Made by a program: the position numbers and the translations under genes. Below, one piece after another: positions 1 to 7,051 of a DNA stretch of 17,383 nucleotides. Position 1 is the first letter of the stretch; the number at the start of each line of letters is the position of its first letter. The DNA is from Akkermansiaceae bacterium UBA5689. GTDB taxonomy: Bacteria; Verrucomicrobiota; Verrucomicrobiia; Verrucomicrobiales; Akkermansiaceae. Location: assembly GCA_002420305.1 (NCBI GenBank), contig DIHT01000173.1:1-17383 (forward strand), in the 5' to 3' direction. Below the pieces are notes generated by a model. It was not told the origin of the DNA and made no database searches. It worked only from the letters and a program-made list of their open reading frames with translations.

Positions 1-1002
1 CAGTTCAATCACGCACCCGCTCAGCTTTTTCTGCTTACAGGTTCGCCACGGCAAGGCCGGCCCTCCATGGGCTCATGGGTTACCTATGGTCTCGGATCTG
101 AGAATGAAGACCTGCCTGGCTTCGTGGTCATGATCTCTGGCGGCATCCAGCCGAGTGCCGGGAAAAATGCATGGGGCAGCGGGTTTCTCCCCTCTGTGTT
201 TCAAGGGGTTCAGTGCCGATCGAAGGGAGATCCTGTCCTCTACGTCAAAGATCCCAAGGGCATGTCGCGCCAACTACGCCGTAAGGGGCTGGACGCCCTG
301 CGCACCCTGAATGAAATTCAAGCTGCGGAACTGGGTAGCCCTGAAACTCTGACCCGCATCGCGCAGTACGAATTGGCTTACCGGATGCAGGTTTCGGTTC
401 CCGAAGTGATGGATATTTCCCGCGAACCAGAAGGAACCTTGAACAGTTACGGAGCCGTTCCTGGAGCCTCCAGCCTGGCGAACAACTGCCTGCTCGCCCG
501 CCGCCTCCTTGAAAAAGGCGTGCGTTTTGTTCAACTCTTCGACTGGGGCTGGGATTTTCATGGAACCAACCCGAAGGAAGATATCAGAGACGGCCTTACG
601 AAAAAGTGCGCTACGATGGACAGGCCCGTTGCAGCCCTCATTCGGGATCTGAAAGAGCGGGGACTCCTTGAGGATACGCTGGTCATCTGGGGCGGAGAAT
701 TTGGGCGAACACCCTTCCGAGAAGGCCGAACCGCAGGAGGCAAGGTTCTTGGAAGGGACCACTTCCCAGACTGCTATTCCATGTTCATGGCTGGGGGAGG
801 AATACAAGGAGGGATCACCCACGGTCAGAGCGACGAGCTAGGATTCAGCCCCGCTGAAAATCCCGTCCACGTTCATGACCTACAAGCCACAATTCTCCAC
901 CAACTGGGATTCGATCATGAGCGTCTGGTTCATCGGTTCCAAGGCCGTGACTACCGTCTGACTGATGTTCATGGAAAAGTGATCAAAGGAATTCTGGCCT
1001 GA
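1..1002 (+). CDS. DUF1501 family protein, 5' truncated by window edge
   Basis: The frame is open from base 1 to a TGA at 1000-1002, giving 333 codons of a family that is usually about 450-490 residues, so roughly the first quarter is missing. The apparent first ATG at 67 is internal: the 22 codons before it read as normal DUF1501 sequence (QFNHAPAQLF, then GRPSMGSW). Family-typical stretches follow in order: DLPGFVV, WGSGFLPSVFQGVQ, the WGGEFGRTPF block, GRDHFPDC, an AGGGIQGG turn, and the C-terminal HVHDLQATILHQLG segment. DUF1501 proteins have an alkaline-phosphatase/sulfatase-like fold, usually carry a Tat signal at the N terminus, and in Planctomycetes and Verrucomicrobia normally sit next to DUF1549/DUF1553 cytochrome-type genes, which here would lie upstream of the window. 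The substrate is unknown. The family call is firm; function is not. Confidence 0.93.
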   Translation, partial: QFNHAPAQLFLLTGSPRQGRPSMGSWVTYGLGSENEDLPGFVVMISGGIQPSAGKNAWGSGFLPSVFQGVQCRSKGDPVLYVKDPKGMSRQLRRKGLDALRTLNEIQAAELGSPETLTRIAQYELAYRMQVSVPEVMDISREPEGTLNSYGAVPGASSLANNCLLARRLLEKGVRFVQLFDWGWDFHGTNPKEDIRDGLTKKCATMDRPVAALIRDLKERGLLEDTLVIWGGEFGRTPFREGRTAGGKVLGRDHFPDCYSMFMAGGGIQGGITHGQSDELGFSPAENPVHVHDLQATILHQLGFDHERLVHRFQGRDYRLTDVHGKVIKGILA

Positions 1003-1132
1003 CAAGGCACTCACTGACCCATACGGACCCTCCGACCGAAGAGGCAACACCCACGATAGATGTCCTCAGCTTACCCACTTGAAAATTATGGTAGTCTTCT
1101 AAGTGTTCGGATTGGCTACAAAGCCTCCACTG

Positions 1133-1161
1133 TTGATCACTCAGGTCGATGATCGTATTTA
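1133..1161 (+). promoter_or_regulatory. Candidate sigma70-type promoter for the signal-peptide ORF and hydrolase
   Basis: TTGATC (1133-1138) and TATTTA (1156-1161) are separated by exactly 17 bases. Transcription would start near 1168, about 40 bases upstream of the ATG at 1207. It is the best such pair I found in the 284-base gap after the DUF1501 gene, which otherwise shows no convincing structure. The call rests on the hexamers and spacing only. Confidence 0.4.
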
Positions 1162-1206
1162 ACTTATCGATTATGGGTCCCTACCGTTTCCGAATAACCT
1201 TTTGAC

Positions 1207-1287
1207 ATGAAGTTTGCCACCATGAAGCGCCTTGGCCTCCGCTCTGGTCTGACTGCAGCAATGTTAGCCATATCCCTTTCCTTTTAA
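1207..1287 (+). CDS. Short signal-peptide-like ORF overlapping the next gene (TAATG)
   Basis: This ORF has 26 codons from ATG 1207 (second ATG at 1222) to TAA 1285-1287. The product has a basic start (MKRLGLRS) followed by a hydrophobic run (LTAAMLAISLSF), the profile of a secretion signal or membrane anchor with no mature protein behind it. Its stop shares one base with the ATG of the hydrolase at 1287. It may be a real leader peptide coupled to the hydrolase by termination-reinitiation. It may instead be the true N terminus of that hydrolase, cut off by one missing base: one extra T in the TTTT run at 1282-1285 would fuse the two frames. No Shine-Dalgarno sequence is visible before either ATG. 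Confidence 0.45.
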   Translation: MKFATMKRLGLRSGLTAAMLAISLSF

Positions 1288-2639
1288 TGCGTGATCGAAC
1301 GACTCCTGAGTCTCTTGCGGCGTCAGCATGGCGAACCCTGTCAGCAGTAGCGCCAGCACTACCTCGGGAACAGACCCTGACACAGGAAATTGCGGATGCC
1401 TCGGCAGCCCAAGAGCGGGGCTATTACCTCCCGGATGAGGATGAGCGATTGAGAGACACCTACTCTCTCTATCTCGGCTTACGCACCTCGCTATGGGGAA
1501 CCGTCCTCACCCTGCGGCCTTTGCTCGATGAGCGCCGCAACCCAGACTGGAGCCTGAGACTGCGCGTCTTCGGTCTGGCATTCTGCGCAACCGCCATGCT
1601 GATGCGCAGTGCAGGATTTATTGTAGACCTCGCAAAGGACCGTCCGGTGGTCTGGAAGAAACTTGACGAGGCCGAAGCACGCTTCGGCATCAAGGAGAAG
1701 AGCCTGACAGGGATCTATCGCAATTTCTCGTCAGCTCGCTGGATGTGGAGATACCATGAGGCGTGGCGCTTTTACGAAGCACACCGCGAGGAAATTACCG
1801 ACGCCCTACAATCCTCCGGCATGGGAGTGCTGGCAGATTGGCTGCATGCCGAGGAGCCTTTTTTTGAGCGTAGCCGCCGAGAGTTTATCAAAAGAAAGAT
1901 CCGCTACCGAATACACGCCTTCAAACTCAGACAGGTAGCCAGTTACAGGCGGGTCATGTTTCATCTTTTCCGTTTGAGTGGCAGCGCTATCGCAGACATG
2001 AAGCAACCCTTCATCCGAAGAACCCAGGCGGATCACAGGGTCAGCAGCGAAATATGCCTCACCACTGCAACCAAACTTTCTCCCGGCGACGTCATAGTAA
2101 CCCGTCACGATGATGCCATGAGCAACTTGTTCCTGCCCGGGTTCTGGCCCCATGCCTCCCTTTACCTGGGCAACTTGAAACAGCGTGACATCCTTCGCCT
2201 TCCTCCCATATCCTCTCCTGAAACAGAGGTTCTTGAGGCAAAAAAAGACGGCGTTCTTTTCCGTCACCTTCCCGAAGCATTAGGTGTGGATGCCTTCTTT
2301 GTGCTTCGCCCGATTCTCGCAAACGCACCCATTCAAGAGGCTTTGAAGCGAGCCATCAGCCATGAAGGGAAGCTCTATGATTTTGTCTTCGACTTCCGAA
2401 AGGCTGACCGGTTGGTTTGCTCAGAAGTGATTTATCGCGCGTATCATGGCGTGGGGCCTATCTCTTTTGAGCTGGTAAAACGAGCAGGGAAACTGGTTCT
2501 GTCTGCGGAGGATCTTGCTCGCCAAGCGCTCGAGTCAGGGCACTTTGAAGTCCTGTGCTGCTTTGGATTGAAGGGGAACACCTTCATGGAAGGGCCGTCA
2601 GCGAATCAGAGGGTTCTCGAGACTTTAGAGGCGGACTGA
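1287..2639 (+). CDS. YiiX/C92-type permuted papain-like hydrolase with large N-terminal domain
   Basis: The protein has 450 residues. The C-terminal part (about 264-430) matches the permuted NlpC/P60-papain (YiiX/YaeF, C92) pattern: an opening GDVIVTR (267-273), His289 in WPHASLYLG, an acidic residue in VLEAKKDGV (Glu317), and Cys378 in LVCSEVIYRAY. In this fold the His precedes the Cys, the reverse of ordinary NlpC/P60. Such enzymes act as amidases or thioesterases, often on peptidoglycan peptides or lipidated substrates; the substrate here is unknown. Residues 1-250 are charged and mostly helical with one hydrophobic stretch (about 94-113), and I recognise no domain there. E. coli YiiX is about 200 residues, so the N-terminal half is an addition. 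The start overlaps the stop of the preceding signal-peptide-like ORF, and the two may belong to one gene. Family call good, function open. Confidence 0.8.
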   Translation: MRDRTTPESLAASAWRTLSAVAPALPREQTLTQEIADASAAQERGYYLPDEDERLRDTYSLYLGLRTSLWGTVLTLRPLLDERRNPDWSLRLRVFGLAFCATAMLMRSAGFIVDLAKDRPVVWKKLDEAEARFGIKEKSLTGIYRNFSSARWMWRYHEAWRFYEAHREEITDALQSSGMGVLADWLHAEEPFFERSRREFIKRKIRYRIHAFKLRQVASYRRVMFHLFRLSGSAIADMKQPFIRRTQADHRVSSEICLTTATKLSPGDVIVTRHDDAMSNLFLPGFWPHASLYLGNLKQRDILRLPPISSPETEVLEAKKDGVLFRHLPEALGVDAFFVLRPILANAPIQEALKRAISHEGKLYDFVFDFRKADRLVCSEVIYRAYHGVGPISFELVKRAGKLVLSAEDLARQALESGHFEVLCCFGLKGNTFMEGPSANQRVLETLEAD

Positions 2640-2646
2640 CAGACTA

Positions 2647-2678
2647 GATTCCACGTTGGTTCACCAGGCATTGGAATC
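2647..2678. terminator. Inverted repeat between convergent genes, possible terminator
   Basis: GATTCCA (2647-2653) and TGGAATC (2672-2678) form a perfect 7-base-pair stem around an 18-base loop that holds a smaller TGGT-TC-ACCA hairpin. It sits in the 47-base gap between two convergent genes, which fits termination on both strands. Neither side has a T-run, so intrinsic termination would be weak. Confidence 0.4.
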
Positions 2679-2686
2679 CTGACATT

Positions 2687-3688
2687 CTAGCAGCAGCACC
2701 AGAAATCCTCTCCCTCCTGATACCCCCGATCCACGGCCAACTTTCTCACCGTCTCCCGCCCCCCGGGAATACCTACCGCTCCGATAAGGGTAGAGTCCCG
2801 CCAGAGCCTTCCGAATTCTGCAGGCCCTGCCACCTCTGCACCAGAGATCCGCTCTCCCACCCTGCGAGGGTTCACCTCAAAGAATCCATTCACTTGAACT
2901 CCTTCGACTTGGAGCAGGCGCGCGAGCCTCTTCCCAATTGGTCCTGCGCCACAAATGGCAACCCCTCGCTCAGTAACTCTCTCCTCAAGAGAAAGGTGAT
3001 GAGCCTTCATCTTCCATACCTGCTCCTCTGCATAGGATGGGTGCCTCCGGGTCAACCGGCCAAGCCCATCTCGCCATGAAAGAACGAGATCATCAACCTT
3101 ACCTATTAGCATCTTCCTCCTCAGCATTCGCAGAAAAAGATCGTGATCCTCTGCCCATTCGCACCGTCGATATCCCGAGACATCATCCAAGGCGGACCTC
3201 CTCACCATCATGGAGGGCTGAATCACTGGACATTCTACAAAACGCCCCCTCGCGATATCCTCTGCATTCTTCAAACTATTCACCCAATCGACATATCGTT
3301 GCATTCCTTCACCGACGGGAGTGAGCAATCTTACCTGCCCGCTGACTGCCGAAAACTGGGAATGAGAGGATAGGAAGTCCTCCTGTAAAGCCAACCGGTT
3401 GGGATGGGATATGTCATCAGCATCCATCCTCGCGATCAGAGGTGCTCTTGCTGCTCTAATCGCCTCAATAGAGGCCTCCGTGACCCCCCTGTGTACCCGA
3501 GTAAAAATTCGAATGCGAGAATCCTTAAAGCTACGCACAATCTCGCTGGATGCATCCGTGCATCCATCCAGCACCACGATCAGCTCAAAAGAGGAACGTG
3601 TCTGATGAAGACAGCTTTCAATTGCCTCTGTTATGGTATCCCCGGCATTAAACACCGGCATCACGATCGAAATCGCGGGAGTATTCAT
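2687..3688 (-). CDS. Family 2 glycosyltransferase with C-terminal Rossmann-like domain
   Basis: The protein has 333 residues. The GT-A domain occupies about residues 6-215: ISIVMPVFNAGDT at the nucleotide-sugar binding start, VVLDGCTDAS, the metal-binding DADD (89-92) in ARMDADDISHPNR, and an acidic WAEDHDLFLR (178-187) at the usual catalytic-base position. It has no transmembrane helix and should be a cytosolic inverting transferase, typically of surface polysaccharides. A second domain (about 241-330) begins VAICGAGPIGKRLARLL, a GxGxxG nucleotide-binding turn, followed by a strand and NGFFEVNPRRVG. The C terminus ends in three cysteines. The start overlaps the CPXCG stop by ATGA, so the two genes are probably translationally coupled. 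Donor and acceptor sugars cannot be read from the sequence. Confidence 0.9.
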   Translation of the reverse strand: MNTPAISIVMPVFNAGDTITEAIESCLHQTRSSFELIVVLDGCTDASSEIVRSFKDSRIRIFTRVHRGVTEASIEAIRAARAPLIARMDADDISHPNRLALQEDFLSSHSQFSAVSGQVRLLTPVGEGMQRYVDWVNSLKNAEDIARGRFVECPVIQPSMMVRRSALDDVSGYRRCEWAEDHDLFLRMLRRKMLIGKVDDLVLSWRDGLGRLTRRHPSYAEEQVWKMKAHHLSLEERVTERGVAICGAGPIGKRLARLLQVEGVQVNGFFEVNPRRVGERISGAEVAGPAEFGRLWRDSTLIGAVGIPGGRETVRKLAVDRGYQEGEDFWCCC

Positions 3689-3873
3689 CCTGGAAAAGTT
3701 TCGTCTATACCCCGGGCCTGCACGATTCCCTGTTCATCAACCACGATCACCATGGGCCGGCAACACACCTCACAGTCATAATCGAGATGAGCCGGACACT
3801 CCACGAGAGGAGGTATGGAAACCGCGAAATACTCAAAGCAACTCGGGCACTGCACTTCTCCCAGGCCTTCCAT
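3685..3873 (-). CDS. CPXCG-motif cysteine-rich mini-protein
   Basis: The protein has 62 residues. It matches the short CPXCG cysteine-rich family: a first knuckle CPSC (Cys9, Cys12) and the family's hallmark DCEVCCRPM (Cys34, Cys37, Cys38), then a short beta-rich tail. The glycine after the first knuckle, normal in the family, is Phe here, and there is an extra Cys26. It probably binds zinc; the role of the family is unknown. Its ATG lies one base after the hisD stop, and its stop overlaps the GT2 start by four bases, so it is the middle gene of a compact operon. The tight packing and family motif make it real despite its length. Confidence 0.85.
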   Translation of the reverse strand: MEGLGEVQCPSCFEYFAVSIPPLVECPAHLDYDCEVCCRPMVIVVDEQGIVQARGIDETFPG

Positions 3874-3874
3874 T

Positions 3875-5164
3875 TTACTGCTCTACTCTCAAACGCACCG
3901 ACTCCCCGTGAGCATCTAGCCCCTCCATTCGTGCAAACTCCTGCACCACTGGGAGTGATTTTTTGACGGAAGCTTTGTCCATCTTGACGATACTCGTGCG
4001 ACGCTGAAACTGGTCCGCCCGGAGACCCGAGAAGGACTTTCCTGCTCCCCCGGTGGGCAGGGTGTGACTAGGCCCCGCAAGGAAATCACCTACGGCGATA
4101 GCGGAGATATTCCCAAGGTAGATCGCGCCCGCAGTTCTGATCTCACCAAGACGTCTTCTCTCGTCTTTCACCACAAGGGAAAGGTGCTCTGGAGCAAACT
4201 CATTACAAATCTTAATGGCATCATCGATCGATCGCACCAGCACTGCAAAGCCTGCTTTGCGCAGGGACTCCCCTATATATTCTGAACGCGAAAGACGTTT
4301 CAGCTGGCGAGCTACCTCCTTCTCCACCTGCTTCAGGAGACGGGAGGAATTTGTCACAAACCCCACCACGCTATCCCCACCATGTTCAGCCTGCGCGAGA
4401 AGATCCGCCGCAATACATACCGGATCTCCGCTTGAATCACTTATTACCAGCACCTCGCTCGGCCCTGGAAGGAGGTCGATTGATACCGCTCCAACCATCT
4501 GCCTCTTCGCCTCCACGACAAAGGCATTGCCCGGACCAAAGATCTTGTCGACTCGTCGTACACTTTTCGTTCCCATTGCAAGGGCTGCAATAGCCTGGGC
4601 TCCGCCAACCTTGAGAACCTCGGTCGCTCCTGACTGACGGAGTGCATACAGAAGATCCGGATTAACCTTACCCGCTGGTCCAACGGGAGTTGCTGCGATA
4701 ATTTCAGGCACCTTGGCTGCTTGCGCGAAGGCCCCGGTCATCAGAGCTGTCGAAACCAGGGGGGCCTTCCCTCCTGGAACATAGATTCCCACCCGGTCAA
4801 AGGAAGTAAACCGCTCCCCCACTACCGCTCCTTCTGCATTCTTTCGCTTCCAATCTTTGCGCAGACTCTCCTTCGCAAAAGCATGAATATTCCGACGAGA
4901 GGACCGGATCGCCCGCTTGGTTGCCGGCGCAACCACCGCCTCGGCCTCGGCGAATTCCTGTTCAGAGACAAACAAGCTCCCCACGCTCAGCTTCGCCTTG
5001 TCAAATTTCTTGGTGAAGTCAATCAGGGCCCGGTCTCCCCTCCTGCGCACTTCACCCACAATCCCTGCCACGGCCTCTTCTAATTCTCGGGAAGGCTCGG
5101 CACGTCGGTCAAGGGAGCCCACGAACTTCTGGTAGCCTCGATCCTTATATGTGATGACGCGCAT
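3875..5164 (-). CDS. hisD: Histidinol dehydrogenase
   Basis: This enzyme catalyses the last two steps of histidine synthesis, oxidising L-histidinol to L-histidine with two NAD+, in the cytosol. At 429 residues it is full length. All key residues are visible: zinc ligands Gln258 and His261 (AQAEHGG), Asp360 (VGDFLAGPSH) and His419 (GLDAHGE), and the catalytic pair Glu326-His327 (FAPEHLS). The FGPGNAFV and DLLPGPSEVLV signatures are also present. The ATG is preceded by GAAGG four bases upstream, one of the few clear Shine-Dalgarno sites in the window. No other his gene is nearby, so the pathway genes are dispersed. It leads an operon with the CPXCG protein (1-base gap) and the GT2 glycosyltransferase, neither of which has an obvious link to histidine synthesis. 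Confidence 0.98.
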   Translation of the reverse strand: MRVITYKDRGYQKFVGSLDRRAEPSRELEEAVAGIVGEVRRRGDRALIDFTKKFDKAKLSVGSLFVSEQEFAEAEAVVAPATKRAIRSSRRNIHAFAKESLRKDWKRKNAEGAVVGERFTSFDRVGIYVPGGKAPLVSTALMTGAFAQAAKVPEIIAATPVGPAGKVNPDLLYALRQSGATEVLKVGGAQAIAALAMGTKSVRRVDKIFGPGNAFVVEAKRQMVGAVSIDLLPGPSEVLVISDSSGDPVCIAADLLAQAEHGGDSVVGFVTNSSRLLKQVEKEVARQLKRLSRSEYIGESLRKAGFAVLVRSIDDAIKICNEFAPEHLSLVVKDERRRLGEIRTAGAIYLGNISAIAVGDFLAGPSHTLPTGGAGKSFSGLRADQFQRRTSIVKMDKASVKKSLPVVQEFARMEGLDAHGESVRLRVEQ

Positions 5165-5378
5165 GGACCTTCACTTACCTCTCTTCTGCTTCTTTTCAAG
5201 TGCCAAGCCTTGATTGCGTTCCTTACAGAGCCCCGGAGGGGGCAGAAGCCTTAAAAATCACTCCATAATGAGGTGGCACGGCATCATGGGGCCATCATAC
5301 TCTGATCTGACGTTCTCCCGAGCATACCCCACTCCGATTGGAACACCTCCCAAAGGCACACAGTGAGATCCGGCAACA
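5165..5378. other. Divergent intergenic region between hisD and the zinc-ribbon membrane protein
   Basis: This 214-base gap must hold promoters for both directions. I found no hexamer pair that is convincing on either strand. A short hairpin, GCCCC-GGAG-GGGGC (5230-5243), lies 66 bases upstream of the hisD ATG and would be in its 5' leader. It is not followed by a run of T in that direction, so it does not look like an attenuator terminator. No histidine-rich leader peptide was seen. Confidence 0.35.
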
Positions 5379-6392
5379 ATGAGCGAGCAGGAAAACCCGG
5401 TGACCCCAATGAGCAACTCCAGATTATCCCGAAGAAAGGCGAAACACCTTCCTCTGGGGATTCAATCTTACCCTTCACAGGGAACACCTGCCAACCCATC
5501 TGATCCCTTCATCTTCTGGAGTTCCGGCTCTCCCTGTTCGCGATGCGGAGACGTCTTTGTATTCGACGCATCCAAAATCCTCCGACCGCTTCAACCGATC
5601 CCCTGTACCTCCTGCGGCAAAAACACGAACGCGCTCCTACTCTGGGCGATGATCAGCATTGTGGCTTATTTCGGCGCCTTAGCCTTACTTCTCCTCTTCT
5701 TCCCAGAAACCGCACTTTCTCCGGCGATGGAACTTCAGGCGCCACTGGGATTCTTCTGCGTTCTGGGATTGATTTTTGCTCTCGCAGCTATCCTTAAATC
5801 AAAATTACAGCAGAAAGTCTCGATTAGGATCCATTCACTGTCGGCCGAGCTCGAGAGAAGACCGGAGGACATGGAGATCCTCGGCAAGGTTTTCTCTCTC
5901 TGCCGCTGGCAAGAGCAGCACGAACACGCTGTAAGAATCGCTGAATACGCTTCCCAGCTGAATCCGGACAATGCCGCTATCAGCAACCTGATTCAAACCT
6001 ATCGTTCTACTTTGAGCGTGCAGGGTTTGATACCCACGACAAGCCAGGTCGCTCATTCCACACCATCAGCTACGGCTGCTACTCCTGCATCACAGACCCC
6101 CTTCTTTTCACCGGACGAAAAACAAGTTATCGCGAGAATTGAAGCTTGGCACAAGCACGGCAGAAGCATGAAGAACCTGGGGATAGTGATAGCCTGTATA
6201 GCACCTGTCCTGGGGTTTCTCTCGCACGTGATCACTTTCATGATGAACGTTAATCTTCTCTGGGGATGGATCCCTCCCCTCGCTCTCGCCTTCTGGGGTA
6301 TTCGGATGTCGCGCAAAACGATTACCCCGCTCCCCCCCGGGATCATCCCTCCTCAGGGCTACACGGTTCCAGACCCCTATCTCGAAAAATAA
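5379..6392 (+). CDS. Unrecognised zinc-ribbon membrane protein
   Basis: The protein has 337 residues and I do not recognise its family. In order it shows a polar N terminus (1-50); a four-cysteine zinc ribbon, CSRC (Cys53, Cys56) and CTSC (Cys76, Cys79); two hydrophobic helices (about 86-108 and 121-140); a soluble segment (150-205) with a TPR-like look, including EHAVRIAEYASQLNPDNAAI; a Ser/Thr/Ala/Pro-rich linker (212-243); and two more hydrophobic helices (about 266-287 and 291-308) with a Pro-rich tail. It is therefore probably an inner-membrane protein with both zinc ribbon and tail in the cytoplasm. An in-frame TGA 18 bases upstream fixes the start at 5379 or later; ATG 5409 is an alternative. 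It is divergent from hisD and convergent with the oxidase-assembly set, so context gives no clue. Confidence 0.75.
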   Translation: MSEQENPVTPMSNSRLSRRKAKHLPLGIQSYPSQGTPANPSDPFIFWSSGSPCSRCGDVFVFDASKILRPLQPIPCTSCGKNTNALLLWAMISIVAYFGALALLLLFFPETALSPAMELQAPLGFFCVLGLIFALAAILKSKLQQKVSIRIHSLSAELERRPEDMEILGKVFSLCRWQEQHEHAVRIAEYASQLNPDNAAISNLIQTYRSTLSVQGLIPTTSQVAHSTPSATAATPASQTPFFSPDEKQVIARIEAWHKHGRSMKNLGIVIACIAPVLGFLSHVITFMMNVNLLWGWIPPLALAFWGIRMSRKTITPLPPGIIPPQGYTVPDPYLEK

Positions 6393-6402
6393 CGCCTGCG
6401 GA

Positions 6403-6417
6403 GGCTGAATTACAGCC
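6403..6417. terminator. Small hairpin between convergent genes, weak terminator candidate
   Basis: GGCTG-AATTA-CAGCC is a perfect 5-base-pair stem in the 56-base gap between convergent genes, followed directly by a 10-base palindrome, GAGAGCTCTC (6418-6427). There is no adjacent T-run in either direction; on the minus strand a TTATTTTT tract lies about ten bases past the stem. Confidence 0.22.
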
Positions 6418-6448
6418 GAGAGCTCTCCAGTTCTGAAGATCGCTTCAC

Positions 6449-7051
6449 CTAATAATACGGTCGCAGCATGAGATAGACCACCGGCCCAGTCACCGCCACG
6501 TAAAGCCAGACTGGAAAAACCCGCGTCGCAATCCTGCGATGCTTGGCAGTCTGATTGGTAAATCCGTAGACGAAACTAAGGAGGATGAAGGGCAAGCTCA
6601 CGGCAGCTAAGGCAATATGCGACAGCAGTATACTGAGATACACTACTCTCATGGGTCCCGCTTCTACCCTTTCCTCTTCACTGAGCTCTTTGTTCCCGTC
6701 AAGGTCCCCATAAATCGTCTCGCGGGTGGTGAAATGGTAGGTCACATACGACAGGAGGAAAAGGAGCGAACATCCCATCGCAACGTAGATCCAACGCTGG
6801 TGCAGGAGAACCCGACCTTTCCTGATGCAAAGAAGAGCAAGGACCAGGGCCGCAGCAGCACCGCTATTCAGCAAGGCATGTAAGGGGGGAAGCAAGTGCA
6901 GACTCACTCCTTCCGGCAGGTCAAATTTGACCCGTCGCATCAATCCCACGAGAAAAAGGACCAGAGCCGTGACGATCCAGACTGCGATCTTCAGCTTCCG
7001 GGCAAGCGCCAGGTTCGCCCCGCGATTGCGGTAGGCTTCCAACTCACTCAT
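6449..7051 (-). CDS. DUF420 membrane protein, cytochrome oxidase-associated, with EF-hand-like loop
   Basis: The protein has 200 residues with about five hydrophobic helices (20-38, 55-76, 87-105, 134-162, 176-196). The C-terminal block KHRRIATRVFPVWLYVAVTG with a closing LRPYY is characteristic of the DUF420 (YozB-like) family, which is found beside cytochrome-oxidase assembly genes. Histidines at 58, 84, 106, 145 and 171 fall in or near helices. Its biochemical role is not established. The loop between helices 3 and 4 contains DLDGNKELSEEE (116-127), a good EF-hand calcium-binding pattern with acidic or polar residues at loop positions 1, 3, 5, 9 and 12. Its start overlaps the SCO stop by ATGA, so it is translationally coupled as the last gene of the ctaB set. 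Confidence 0.9.
   Translation of the reverse strand: MSELEAYRNRGANLALARKLKIAVWIVTALVLFLVGLMRRVKFDLPEGVSLHLLPPLHALLNSGAAAALVLALLCIRKGRVLLHQRWIYVAMGCSLLFLLSYVTYHFTTRETIYGDLDGNKELSEEERVEAGPMRVVYLSILLSHIALAAVSLPFILLSFVYGFTNQTAKHRRIATRVFPVWLYVAVTGPVVYLMLRPYY

Noticed and set aside
274..822. 182-residue minus-strand ORF inside the DUF1501 gene
   Set aside because: It is fully covered by the strongly conserved DUF1501 frame and has no recognisable motif.
1202..1207. Perfect TTGACA just before the signal-peptide ORF
   Set aside because: No -10-like hexamer lies 16-18 bases downstream (AAGCGC at 17), and it overlaps the ATG at 1207.
1806..2267. 153-residue minus-strand ORF inside the hydrolase
   Set aside because: It shadows the conserved catalytic region of the plus-strand gene and has no family pattern.
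3404..3781. Plus-strand ORFs of up to 125 residues across the GT2/CPXCG region
   Set aside because: They lie opposite clearly conserved GT2 and CPXCG frames, and their composition is that of antisense shadow frames.
5281..5300. CATCAT direct repeats and ATGG-GG-CCAT inverted repeat upstream of 5379
   Set aside because: The units are only 4-6 bases long, with no matching promoter elements around them.
6331..6344. C7 run near the 3' end of the zinc-ribbon gene as a phase-variation tract
   Set aside because: It falls in the last 20 codons, so slippage would change only the Pro-rich tail; nothing else supports switching.
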